64,000 nt of DNA, taken from Solimonas sp. SE-A11 (GTDB lineage: Bacteria > Pseudomonadota > Gammaproteobacteria > Nevskiales > Nevskiaceae). The stretch covers positions 1 to 64,000 of the forward strand of contig NZ_JAUASX010000020.1 of assembly GCF_030345715.1 (NCBI RefSeq), in the 5' to 3' direction. Position numbers and translations under genes: made by a program. This document shows, piece after piece, positions 18,299 to 26,952 of this stretch (position 1 is its first letter; every line of letters begins with the position of its first letter). The notes under the pieces were generated by a model. It was given only the letters and a program-made list of their open reading frames with translations, was not told where the DNA came from and ran no database searches.

Positions 18299-19468
18299 AT
18301 GACCAAGAGAATGATCATCATGCTGGTACTCGTCACCATCGTTTTCGGTGGTGTGTTCGGCATGAAGTACATGGGCAACGTGATGATGAACAAGTACGTC
18401 GACGCCATGCCGATCCCGGCGGCGACGATCACGGCCGGCAAGGTGCAGAAGATGAGCTGGGACAACCGGCTGGAGGCGATCGGCAGCTTCGTGCCGGTCA
18501 ACGGCACCGATGTCACCACCGAATCCGGTGGCATCATCACCGCGATCCACTTCGAGTCGGGCCAGCAGGTGCAGAAGGGCAACCGCCTGGTGACGCTGGA
18601 TGCCGCCAACGAGCGTGGCGACTACAAGCGCCTGCAGGCCCAGGCCGAGCTGGCTGACCTGAACCGCGCGCGCCGCGAGAAGCTCTACAAGCTCGAGGCG
18701 ATCTCCAAGTCCGACTACGACGCCGCGGTCAGCGAGGCCAATGCCGCGCGTGCCGCCGTCGAGGCTCAGGGCGCCAAGCTGGCCCAGAAGGAAATCCGTG
18801 CGCCGTTCGCCGGTGAGCTGGGTATCCGCCGCGTCAATGTCGGCCAGTTCATCAACCCCGGCTCGCCGATCGTCACCCTGCAGTCGCTGGACCCGATCGA
18901 CATCGACCTGACGCTGCCGGAGCAGTACGTCGGCGCCGTGAAGCCCGGCTTCAAGGTGGCGGTGAAGGTCGAGGCCTATCCGGACCTGGAGTTCGGCGGC
19001 CAGATCCTGGCGGTGGAGCCGCGTATCGACGAGGCCACCCGCAACTTCCGCCTGCGCGCGCGCCTGCCGAATCCCGACCACCAGTTGCGCGCCGGCCAGT
19101 TCGGCCGCGTGCGCCTGGAGCTGCCGGGCATGCGCGACATCCTGGCCATCCCGCGCACCGCGATCAACTACGACTCCTACGGCACCTCGGTATTCGTGGT
19201 GCAAAAGAAGAAGGTCGATCCCAACGCCCCCAAGGCGGAGCCGATGCCGGGCATGCCGTCCGGCCCGACCACCGATCTGGAAGTCTCGCAGCGCTTCATC
19301 AAGGTGGGCGAGGCCCGCGGCGACTACGTGATCGTGGTGGACGGCATCAAGGAAGGCGAGCAGGTGGCGACCTCCGGACTGCTGAAGCTGCGCAACCAGC
19401 AGCCGGTGATCATCACGCAGGAAGGCGAGTTGAAGAACACCCTGACCCCGAAGCCGGCGGAAGGCTGA
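18299..19468 (+). CDS. RND efflux periplasmic adaptor (membrane fusion protein)
   Basis: A 389-residue HlyD/AcrA-type adaptor. It begins with a single N-terminal transmembrane anchor (MIIMLVLVTIVFGGVFGMKYM) rather than a cleaved lipobox. The lipoyl halves (TDVTTESGGIITAIHFESGQQVQKG and IRAPFAGELGIRRVNVGQFI) flank a short helical hairpin of about 70 residues. Beta-barrel and membrane-proximal domains follow. It sits between the TolC and RND genes of one operon, but a strong hairpin and 247 bases separate it from the pump gene. Confidence 0.92.
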   Translation: MTKRMIIMLVLVTIVFGGVFGMKYMGNVMMNKYVDAMPIPAATITAGKVQKMSWDNRLEAIGSFVPVNGTDVTTESGGIITAIHFESGQQVQKGNRLVTLDAANERGDYKRLQAQAELADLNRARREKLYKLEAISKSDYDAAVSEANAARAAVEAQGAKLAQKEIRAPFAGELGIRRVNVGQFINPGSPIVTLQSLDPIDIDLTLPEQYVGAVKPGFKVAVKVEAYPDLEFGGQILAVEPRIDEATRNFRLRARLPNPDHQLRAGQFGRVRLELPGMRDILAIPRTAINYDSYGTSVFVVQKKKVDPNAPKAEPMPGMPSGPTTDLEVSQRFIKVGEARGDYVIVVDGIKEGEQVATSGLLKLRNQQPVIITQEGELKNTLTPKPAEG

Positions 19469-19518
19469 AACGTCCCGGGCTAGCGAATGTCCAGTGGACA
19501 TTTGCTGGGACGTTTCAG
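19465..19518 (+). promoter_or_regulatory. Intercistronic hairpin between adaptor and pump genes
   Basis: Outer arms CTGAAACGTCCC (19465-19476) and GGGACGTTTCAG (19507-19518) pair perfectly. Inside them AGCGAATGTCCA and TGGACATTTGCT pair with one wobble around a single G, with a five-base bulge on the left side. The stem begins at the adaptor stop codon. It has no T-run, so partial attenuation or RNA protection is more likely than full termination. The rest of 19519-19715 holds no gene I can support. Confidence 0.65.
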
Positions 19519-19715
19519 GCCCGGCCATGGAGCGTTTGGCCACGGCGAGGAGTGACCCGATGTCACGCCGAGTTAAGCGAAACGCGGGCGGGGAGTGTCT
19601 TTGCCATGAATGGCGACGACCGTAGCAGGCCCAGTCTGTAGAGGCTGCGAAGTGGTAGTACAGGCAGTAGTCGCCGCTCATCGAGCGTAGACAAACCAAG
19701 AAGCAGGTGCGACAC

Positions 19716-22700
19716 ATGAACTTCACCGACATCTTCATCAAGCGACCGGTCCTGGCGACCGTCATCAGCCTGGTCATCCTGCTGCTGGGCGTGCGCGCGT
19801 TCTTCAACCTGACCGTGCGTGAGTATCCCTTCCTGCAGAACGCGCAGCTGCTGGTCACGGTGGCCTATCCGGGTGCCGATCCGGCCCTGGTGGAAGGCTT
19901 CGTCACCACGCCGCTGGAGCGCGAGATCGCCACGGCGGACGGTATCGATTTCCTGACTTCCACCAGCGCCGCGGGCCTGAGCACCATCACGGCCAACCTG
20001 CGCATGACCAAGAACCCGGCCGAGGCCATGACTGAGATCTCGGCCAAGGTCGCCAAGCTGCGCAGCCAGATGCCGGAAGGCTCCGAGGACCCGGTGATCC
20101 AGGTCGCCGAGGGCGGCGGCACGGCGGCGATGTACCTGACCTATTCGTCCCTGGTGCTCGACAAGAGCCAGATCACCGACTACCTGAGCCGTATCGTCGA
20201 GCCGCAGCTGGCCGCGATCCCCGGTATCGAGCGTGCCGAACTGCAGGGTGCCCGAACCTACGCCATGCGCATCTGGCTCAAGCCCGATCGCCTGGCCGCC
20301 CACAACCTGACGGCGGGCGAGGTCTATTCGCGCATCCGCCAGCAGAACGTGCTGTCCGCGGTGGGCGAGACCAAGGGCAACTTCGTCAAGATCGGCCTGT
20401 CCGCGCAGACCGACCTGCGCACCACCGAGCAGTTCCGCCAGATGGTCATCAAGGCCGACGGCAATACCGTGGTGCGCCTCGCCGATGTCGCCAACGTCAT
20501 CCTGGGCTCGGAGACCTACGAGGGCGGCGCCGGTTGGGATGGCGACCCGGCCCTGTTCGTGGCCATCAAGATCCGGCCCGACGCCAACGTGCTCGACGTG
20601 ACCAAGGCCATCAACGACATGTGGCCGGCCATGACCAAGGCCCTGCCGGAAGGCCTCAAGGCCGAGATTGGCTATGACTCCACGATCTACATCAAGGAGG
20701 CGATCAGCGAGGTGGTCAAGACGCTGGTCGAGGCCGTGCTGATCGTGATCCTGGTGATCTTCCTGTTCCTGGGCTCGATGCGGAACTCGCTGATCCCGGC
20801 GATCACCGTGCCGCTGTCGCTGATCGGTGGCCTGTTCATCATGATGGTGATGGGTTTCACCATCAACCTGCTGACCCTGCTGGCCATGGTGCTGGCGATC
20901 GGCATGGTGGTGGACGATGCCATCATCGTGATGGAGAACATCCATCGCCATATCGAAGAAGGCATGAAACCCTTCGATGCCTCGATCAAGGGTGCGCGAG
21001 AACTGGTGGGACCGGTCATCTCAATGACCGTCACGCTGCTGGCGGTGTACGCGCCCATCGCTTTCCTGGGCGGCATCACCGGTACCCTGTTCAAGGAATT
21101 CGCCTTCACCCTGGCGGGCAGCGTGCTGATCTCCGGCATCATCGCCCTGACGCTGACGCCGATGATGTGCGCACGCATCCTCAAGCCGACGCACGGCGAG
21201 GGCGCCGAGGAAAACCGCTTGGCCGCCTGGCTCGACGAGAAGTTCGAGCACTGGCGCAACGCCTTCAAGGACCGCCTGCACAGCGCCATGGACACCCGCC
21301 TGGTGATCCTGGTGTTCGGTGCGCTGGTGTTCGTGTTCTCGATCCTGCTGATGATGAACACGCAGGGCGAGCTGGCGCCGGAAGAGGACCTGGGCTTCGC
21401 CTTCTCGATCAGCGAGACCGACGGCTACGCCACGCAGGAGTACATGGACGAGTACTTCGCCGAGATCCAGAAGGTGGCGCTCAAGCACCCGGAGCTGGAC
21501 CACATCTTCACCTTCGTGATCGACACCAGCCAGGCCTTCATGGGCATGGTGATGAAGCCCTGGGCCGATCGCGAGACCGCCACCAAGAACATCCTGGCCG
21601 AGATGCAGCCAGACATGGAAAAGGTCGCCGGCATCCGCTGGGCCGGCCTGCAGCCGCCGCCGCTGCCGACCCCCGGCCAGGGCTACCCGGTCGAGTTCGT
21701 GCTCAAGTCCACCTCCGATCCGGTGACGATGGCTCGCGTCGGCGACGAGATCATCCAGCGCGCCCTGGCGCAGAAGAAGTTCTTCTACGCCGCCCCGCGC
21801 CTGCGCATCGACCGCCCCGAGGCCGTGATCGAGATCGATCGCGACAAGGCAGCCTTGCTGGGCGTGGACATGGCACAGTTGTCCGGCGACCTGTCGGCGT
21901 TGCTGGCGGGCGGCGAGGTCAACCGCTTCTCCTACGAGGATCGCTCCTACAAGGTGATCCAGCAGGTGGAGCGCGGTGATCGCTTGAACCCGGCGCAGCT
22001 GGAGGGCTACTACACCCGTGCCTCCAACGGAGAGCTGATCCCGATCTCGACGCTGGTGACCATCAGCTCGCGCATCGTGCCGCGCTCGATCGAGCACGCG
22101 CAGCAGCTCAACTCCAACACCATCGTGGCGGTGCCGCGTCCGGACGTGACGCAGGGCGAGGCCCTGAAGATCCTGGAGGACATTGCCGCAGAGGTCATGC
22201 CGGCCGGCTTCCAGATCGACTACGCCGGCCCGTCCCGCCAGTTCAAGACGGAAGGGTCGGCGCTGCTGGTGACTTTCGGCTTCGCGCTGGTCATCATCTA
22301 CCTGGTGCTGGCCGCGCAGTTCGAGTCCTTCCGCGATCCGCTGGTGATCCTGGTGACGGTGCCGATGGCGGTCTGCGGTGCGCTGCTGGTGCTGAATATC
22401 TTCGCCCTGACCAATAGCGCGCCTGGCATAGGAACGGGCGCCATATTGCTCTTGCTTGCCGTGGCAGTCCTGCCATTTGTTGCAGCAAGGATCGCTCAAC
22501 CCTTCTGGTTGCGCGCCCTTGCCTGGCTCGTACTCCTCGTGGCTGCTATCGGACTGGTTGTGCTGCTGCATTCCACGGGAATCATCAACGCACTCTGGAC
22601 GACCAAGTTCCCCGGCATGACGCTGAACATCTACACCTGGGTGGGCCTGATCACGCTGATCGGCGTGATCTCCAAGCACGGCATCCTGATCGTGGAGTTC

Positions 22701-23003
22701 GCCAACAAGCTGCAGGAACGCGGCCTGAGCAAGCGCGACGCGATCGAGGAGGCGACCTCGGTGCGTCTGCGCCCGGTGCTGATGACGACCGCGGCGCTGG
22801 TGATCGGCATGGTGCCGCTGCTGCTGTCCTCGGGCCCCGGCACGGCCGCGCGCTTCTCGATGGGCCTGGTGATCGCCTCGGGCATGACCATCGGCACGCT
22901 GTTCACGCTGTACGTGGTGCCGGCCATGTACCTGTACATCGGCCACGACCTGTCCAAGTCACACGCGGCCGGCTCGCCGCCGGTGCCGCAGCTCAACCAC
23001 TGA
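19716..23003 (+). CDS. RND family efflux transporter permease with extra hydrophobic insert
   Basis: A 1095-residue inner-membrane proton-driven drug pump. The start is MNFTDIFIKRPV, a conserved RND beginning. The first half carries the TM4 region LAIGMVVDDAIIVMENI with the proton-relay aspartates; the second carries LVILVTVPMAV and the TM10 segment GVISKHGILIVEFANKL. Between them, about residues 901-966 are an insert absent from ordinary AcrB/MexB-type pumps. It contains two strongly hydrophobic stretches (GAILLLLAVAVLPFVAARI and LRALAWLVLLVAAIGLVVLL). Without it the length would be the usual 1030 or so. Codon choice in the insert (ATA, TTG, AGG, GCA) differs from the flanks. Confidence 0.92.
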   Translation: MNFTDIFIKRPVLATVISLVILLLGVRAFFNLTVREYPFLQNAQLLVTVAYPGADPALVEGFVTTPLEREIATADGIDFLTSTSAAGLSTITANLRMTKNPAEAMTEISAKVAKLRSQMPEGSEDPVIQVAEGGGTAAMYLTYSSLVLDKSQITDYLSRIVEPQLAAIPGIERAELQGARTYAMRIWLKPDRLAAHNLTAGEVYSRIRQQNVLSAVGETKGNFVKIGLSAQTDLRTTEQFRQMVIKADGNTVVRLADVANVILGSETYEGGAGWDGDPALFVAIKIRPDANVLDVTKAINDMWPAMTKALPEGLKAEIGYDSTIYIKEAISEVVKTLVEAVLIVILVIFLFLGSMRNSLIPAITVPLSLIGGLFIMMVMGFTINLLTLLAMVLAIGMVVDDAIIVMENIHRHIEEGMKPFDASIKGARELVGPVISMTVTLLAVYAPIAFLGGITGTLFKEFAFTLAGSVLISGIIALTLTPMMCARILKPTHGEGAEENRLAAWLDEKFEHWRNAFKDRLHSAMDTRLVILVFGALVFVFSILLMMNTQGELAPEEDLGFAFSISETDGYATQEYMDEYFAEIQKVALKHPELDHIFTFVIDTSQAFMGMVMKPWADRETATKNILAEMQPDMEKVAGIRWAGLQPPPLPTPGQGYPVEFVLKSTSDPVTMARVGDEIIQRALAQKKFFYAAPRLRIDRPEAVIEIDRDKAALLGVDMAQLSGDLSALLAGGEVNRFSYEDRSYKVIQQVERGDRLNPAQLEGYYTRASNGELIPISTLVTISSRIVPRSIEHAQQLNSNTIVAVPRPDVTQGEALKILEDIAAEVMPAGFQIDYAGPSRQFKTEGSALLVTFGFALVIIYLVLAAQFESFRDPLVILVTVPMAVCGALLVLNIFALTNSAPGIGTGAILLLLAVAVLPFVAARIAQPFWLRALAWLVLLVAAIGLVVLLHSTGIINALWTTKFPGMTLNIYTWVGLITLIGVISKHGILIVEFANKLQERGLSKRDAIEEATSVRLRPVLMTTAALVIGMVPLLLSSGPGTAARFSMGLVIASGMTIGTLFTLYVVPAMYLYIGHDLSKSHAAGSPPVPQLNH

Positions 23004-23022
23004 CTTTTTTTCTCAGCCCATT

Positions 23023-23045
23023 AGGCCCGCGCTAGCGGGCCTTTT
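23023..23045 (+). terminator. Terminator of the efflux operon
   Basis: AGGCCCGC-GCTA-GCGGGCCT followed by TTTT lies 20 bases after the RND stop codon. Confidence 0.8.
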
Positions 23046-23065
23046 CTTATCCGCGCGCTGCCGGC

Positions 23066-23695
23066 TCAGCCGGCTTTGCGCGCCCGGGCCGCGGGCTTCA
23101 CCGCGGCGTCCATGTAGGGCGCCAGGAAGCCCGCCATCGCCGCCACCGCCGCGTCGCGATAGGCCGGCGTGATCTCGCCGTACTCGAAGAAGGAGCGGCG
23201 GAAGCAGGCGGTGCCGATGTCGGCGGCCAGTGTCGTCAGGTCTGGCGAGCCTCCCGGCAGCAAGCCGCCCTGGTACCAGACCATGCGGCCCAGTTCGCCC
23301 AGGCGCTTGTTGGTGCGCTCCTGTGCGCGATAGCTGTCGTCGGTCACCGCACCGCCCAGGATCAGCGGTCGCGCCGCCGGGTGCGCGTTGTGGAAGGCCA
23401 CCGCATGGTCCACCACCACAGCGGTGCCGTCGCGCCATCCCAGCCGGCGCAATTCCTCGGCGCGAGAGAAGAACACCGCCTCCAGTTCCACCAGGTAGCG
23501 CCCCACCAGCTCGTTGAGGATCGCGTAGGGCGTGGGGAAGTAGGCGTAGACGCTGCCGCGTGTGTAGCCCAGGCGTTCGGCCAAGGCGGGGATCGAGAAG
23601 CCAGAGAGTCCCGCCTCGATCAGCAGCGTTTCGGCGGCCTGCAGGATACGGTCGAAGCGGTCCTTCGCGCGCTGCTGCGTGGGGTGCCGGGCCAC
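23066..23695 (-). CDS. TetR family regulator, 5' end lost at a rearrangement junction
   Basis: About 209 residues remain from a possible GTG at 23695. The HTH is present (FSIPALAERLGYTRGSVYAYFPTPYAILNEL), as is a ligand domain ending in DAAVAAMAGFLAPYMDAAV. The open frame runs upstream to 24073, but that extension is the antisense of an acyl-CoA dehydrogenase fragment and is not a natural N-terminus. The usual start and promoter of this gene are therefore missing. With a GTG start only a few N-terminal residues would be lost, so the protein may still fold if it is transcribed. Confidence 0.7.
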   Translation of the reverse strand: MARHPTQQRAKDRFDRILQAAETLLIEAGLSGFSIPALAERLGYTRGSVYAYFPTPYAILNELVGRYLVELEAVFFSRAEELRRLGWRDGTAVVVDHAVAFHNAHPAARPLILGGAVTDDSYRAQERTNKRLGELGRMVWYQGGLLPGGSPDLTTLAADIGTACFRRSFFEYGEITPAYRDAAVAAMAGFLAPYMDAAVKPAARARKAG

Positions 23696-23697
23696 GG

Positions 23698-24245
23698 CCG
23701 ATATGGTGATCGTCGCCGTGAAGGTGGGCGAGGGCGACGAGGGCGGCAAGAGCGTGAGCCTGGTGATCCTGGAGGCCGACCGTCCCGGGTTCTCCAAGGC
23801 CAAGCCGCTGAAGAAGGTCGGCATGAAGGCGCAGGATACCTGCGAGCTGTTCTTCAACAACGTGCGCGTGCCCAAGTCCAACATCCTGGGCGGCGACATG
23901 GCCATCGGCCAGGGCTTGATCATGCTGATGAAGGAACTGGCCTGGGAACGCATGGTGATCGCCGTGATGTCGGTCGCTGGTGCCCGCGCCGCCTTCGAGG
24001 GCACGGTGGAATACACCAAGGGCCGCAAGGCCTTCGGCAAGCCGGTGGCCAGCTTCCAGAACAGCAAGTTCAAGCTCGCCGAGATGCGCTCCGAGATCGA
24101 GATCGCCCAGGCCTACGTGGACCGCTGCATCAAGCTGGTGCAGCAGCCCAAGCCGAGCCCGGAGGCGGCCGCCGCAGCCAAATACTGGTGCTCCGACATG
24201 ATGAAATAGATCATCGACGAATGCGTGCAACTGCACGGGGGCTAC
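23698..24245 (+). pseudogene. Acyl-CoA dehydrogenase remnant, truncated at both ends
   Basis: The reading frame begins abruptly with ADMVIVAVKVGEGDEGGKS and runs through VGMKAQDTCELFFNNVRVP, LAWERMVIAVMSVAGARAAF and TKGRKAFGKPVASFQNSKF, all hallmarks of the C-terminal half of an acyl-CoA dehydrogenase. A TAG stop at 24207-24209 falls where Lys is expected, and the same frame continues as IIDECVQLHGGY, the conserved FAD-site segment, until homology stops at about 24245. The N-terminal half and the last 30 or so residues are missing. Catalytic function is not possible. Confidence 0.85.
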
Positions 24246-24343
24246 CGTCCGGATTTTTTATTCCCACCCTGCAGGGGATGCCCTGCGGCCGCTCGGACCG
24301 TACCATCCGATCCATCCTTCAGCCATCGATCCGATCACGACCC

Positions 24344-25493
24344 ATGGACTTCTCCCTCAGCCCCGAGCTGCAGACCCTGCAGCAGCGCACCCGCGAGTTC
24401 ATCGCCGGGCATGTGATTCCCTACGAGCGCGATCCGCGCCAGACCCCGCATGGCCCGACCGAGGAACTGCGGCAGGAACTGGTGGCCCTGGCCCGCGACG
24501 CCGGTCTGCTGACGCCACATGCCTCGCCCGAATTCGGTGGCTTGGGCCTGTCGCACATCGCCAAGGCCGTGGTGTTCGAGGAGGCCGGCTATTCGCCGCT
24601 CGGTCCGGTGGCGCTGAACATCCACGCACCGGACGAAGGCAACATCCACCTGATGGAGATCGTGGCTACGCCCGGGCAGAAGGAGCGCGGAGGGGCGCAC
24701 GCGCTCCTGCTTCGCCATGACCGAGCCGTCGCCGGGCGCGGGCTCCGACCCTTCCATGCTGCAGACCACGGCAGTGCGTGACGGCGACCATTACGTCATC
24801 AACGGCACCAAGTGGCTCATCACCGGCGCCGAGGGCGCGAGCTTCGTCATCATCATGGCGATGATGGAGGACGGCTCCGCCACCATGTTCCTGTCGGACA
24901 TGGCCCGGCCCGAGATCCGCCTGGAACGCCTGATGGACTCGCTGGATTCCTGCTTCACCGGCGGCCACGGCGTGCTGCACTTCGAGAACCTGCGCATCCC
25001 GGCGGCCGACGTGCTGGGTGAGATCGGCAAGGGCTTCCGCTATGCCCAGGTGCGCCTGGCGCCGGCGCGGCTGACGCACTGCATGCGCTGGCTGGGCGCC
25101 GCGCGCCGGGCCCACGACACCGCGCTGGCCTACGCCCGGCAGCGCCAGGCCTTCGGCAAGCGCCTGGGCGAGCACGAGGGCGTGGGCTTCATGCTGGCGG
25201 ACAACGCCATGGACCTGCACAACACGCGCCTGGCGATCTGGCACTGCGCCTGGGTGCTGGACCAGGGTCATTCCGGCAACCGCGAGTCGAGCATGACCAA
25301 GGTCACCGCCTCCGAGGCCGCCTGGCGCATCGTCGACCGCTCGGTGCAGATCCTCGGCGGTCGCGGCGTCACCGGCGAGGCCATCGTGGAGCGCATCTTC
25401 CGCGACCTGCGCGCCTTCCGCATCTACGACGGCCCCTCCGAGGTCCACCGCTGGAGCCTGGCCAGCAAGCTGCTGGACGGGAAGATCTCATGA
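24344..25493 (+). pseudogene. Acyl-CoA dehydrogenase disrupted by a small deletion (frameshift)
   Basis: The ATG at 24344 opens an N-terminal acyl-CoA dehydrogenase domain (FSLSPELQTLQQRTREFI, ASPEFGGLGLSHIAKAVVFEE) that runs in one frame to about 24688. From about 24687 the homology continues in another frame as AEGRTRSCFAMTEPSPGAG, then YVINGTKWLITGA, FGKRLGEHEGV, IVDRSVQILGGRGVTGE and FRIYDGPSEVHRWSL. About five residues expected between the two parts (a WLKPL-like stretch) are missing, so a short deletion caused the shift. An ATG at 24717 could express only the C-terminal 258 residues. Family: ACAD10/11-like. The SDR downstream overlaps its stop codon. Confidence 0.85.
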
Positions 25494-26260
25494 GCCCCGA
25501 TCTGTTCTCCCTCAAGGGGCGCCGCGCCCTGGTGACCGGCGCCTCCAGCGGCTTCGGCCAGTACTTCGCCCGTGTGCTGGCGCGTGCGGGCGCCGAGGTC
25601 GCGGTGGCGGCACGCCGGGCCGACCGGCTCTCCGCACTGGTGGAGCAGATCAACGCGGAGGGTGGCAGCGCGCTGGCGCTGTCCATGGACGTGACCGCGC
25701 GCGACAGCGTGCAGGCCGCCTTCGACGAGCTGGCCGCGTGTTGGGGTGCCCCGGACATCGTCGTCAACAATGCCGGCGTCGGCGCCAAGGCCCGCGCCCT
25801 GGACTGCGATGACGCGGAGTGGACGTCCGTGGTGGATACCAACCTCCGCGGCGCCTGGATGGTGGCGCAGGAGGCGGCGCGGCGCATGGTGGCCGCCCAG
25901 CGCGGCGGCAGCATCATCAACATCACCTCGATCCTGGCCAGCCGCGTCGGCGTCGCCCTGGCCCCGTACTGCGCGTCCAAGGCGGCCCTGGCGCACCTGA
26001 CGCGGGCCCTGGCTCTGGAATGGGCCCGGCATGGCATCCGCGTCAACAGCATCGCCCCCGGCTACTTCTCCACCGAGATCAATGCGGACTACCTCGCCAG
26101 CGAGGGCGGCGAGAAGCTGCGGGCGAGGGTGCCCTTCCGCCGCTTCGGCCAGTACCCGGACCTTGACGGCCCCCTGCTGCTGCTGGCCTCGGACGCCGGC
26201 CGCTACATGAGCGGGGCCGAGATCGTGGTGGACGGCGCGCACTCCTGCACCTCGATCTGA
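25490..26260 (+). CDS. Short-chain dehydrogenase/reductase
   Basis: A 256-residue NAD(P)-dependent oxidoreductase with TGASSGFGQ (cofactor loop, about 18-26), NNAGVGAKA, and the active site ITSILASRVGVALAPYCASKAAL. It starts in an ATGA overlap with the damaged acyl-CoA dehydrogenase gene, so the two were an operon. That context suggests oxidation of a 3-hydroxyacyl-CoA or hydroxysteroid-type intermediate. The substrate cannot be assigned. Confidence 0.85.
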   Translation: MSPDLFSLKGRRALVTGASSGFGQYFARVLARAGAEVAVAARRADRLSALVEQINAEGGSALALSMDVTARDSVQAAFDELAACWGAPDIVVNNAGVGAKARALDCDDAEWTSVVDTNLRGAWMVAQEAARRMVAAQRGGSIINITSILASRVGVALAPYCASKAALAHLTRALALEWARHGIRVNSIAPGYFSTEINADYLASEGGEKLRARVPFRRFGQYPDLDGPLLLLASDAGRYMSGAEIVVDGAHSCTSI

Positions 26261-26358
26261 GCGCCTCACCTGGGCCCGGCCGGGTCCGGGCCGGCACAGG
26301 GAACCTGCCGGCCTGCGGCCAGTCCAAGCGGCATGCTCCGACGCCGGAGGGTACGCCC

Positions 26359-26952
26359 TTGAAATCCGCTTCGATCCTGCTGGCCTGCTGCCTGGCGCTG
26401 GCTGCCTGCCAGCGCGGCAGCGGCGAGAATTCCCCGCCGGTTGAACACAAGCCGGAGTCTGCCGAAGCAGCGCCCACGCCCACGACTGCGCCGCCCAAGC
26501 CGGACGACGAGGTGGGCTTCCGTGGCTTCGGCCCCGCGCATTTCGGCGATGGCGAGGCCGCCGTGCGCCTGGCCTGGGGCCGCCCGCTGAAGGCTTCCGG
26601 CAGCGAACCCAGCGCCTGCCTGCAGTTATTCCCCGATCCGCTGCCGCACCAGGGCTTCGGCACTTCGTTCATGCTGGTGGACGGCCGCTTCGCCCGTTTC
26701 GACGTGGACGAGGACCTGTATCCGGCACCGGGTGGCGGGCGGGTCGGCAGCACCGCGCAGGAACTGCTGCAGCGCTATGCCGGCCGCGTCGAGCAGATGC
26801 CGCACAAGTACGTGGAAGGGGCGAAATACCTCATCGTCCGGGCGCCCCAGGGCGACGCCAAGCTGATCTTCGAGGTTTCGCCGCAGGGCAAGGCGCAACG
26901 CTGGCGCGTGGGCCTGCCGCCGGCCGTGGACTACGTCGAGGGCTGTTCTTGA
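26359..26952 (+). CDS. Hypothetical lipoprotein
   Basis: A 197-residue protein with a TTG start supported by a strong GGAGG site eight bases upstream. The signal sequence ends in the lipobox LAAC at about residue 17. A Pro/Glu/Thr-rich linker follows, then a domain with VGFRGFGPAHFGDGEAAVRLAWG and FGTSFMLVDGRFARFDVD, which suggests a small beta-rich fold. I do not recognise a family with certainty. Its 3' end overlaps the convergent SDR gene by 22 bases. Confidence 0.7.
   Translation: MKSASILLACCLALAACQRGSGENSPPVEHKPESAEAAPTPTTAPPKPDDEVGFRGFGPAHFGDGEAAVRLAWGRPLKASGSEPSACLQLFPDPLPHQGFGTSFMLVDGRFARFDVDEDLYPAPGGGRVGSTAQELLQRYAGRVEQMPHKYVEGAKYLIVRAPQGDAKLIFEVSPQGKAQRWRVGLPPAVDYVEGCS

Noticed and set aside
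19560-19625. Possible 21-codon leader peptide (MSRRVKRN...) between adaptor and pump genes
   Set aside because: No convincing ribosome-binding site and no conserved feature; too short to support.
23696-24073. N-terminal extension of the TetR frame
   Set aside because: It is the complement of the acyl-CoA dehydrogenase remnant and has no TetR similarity; the real gene begins near 23695.
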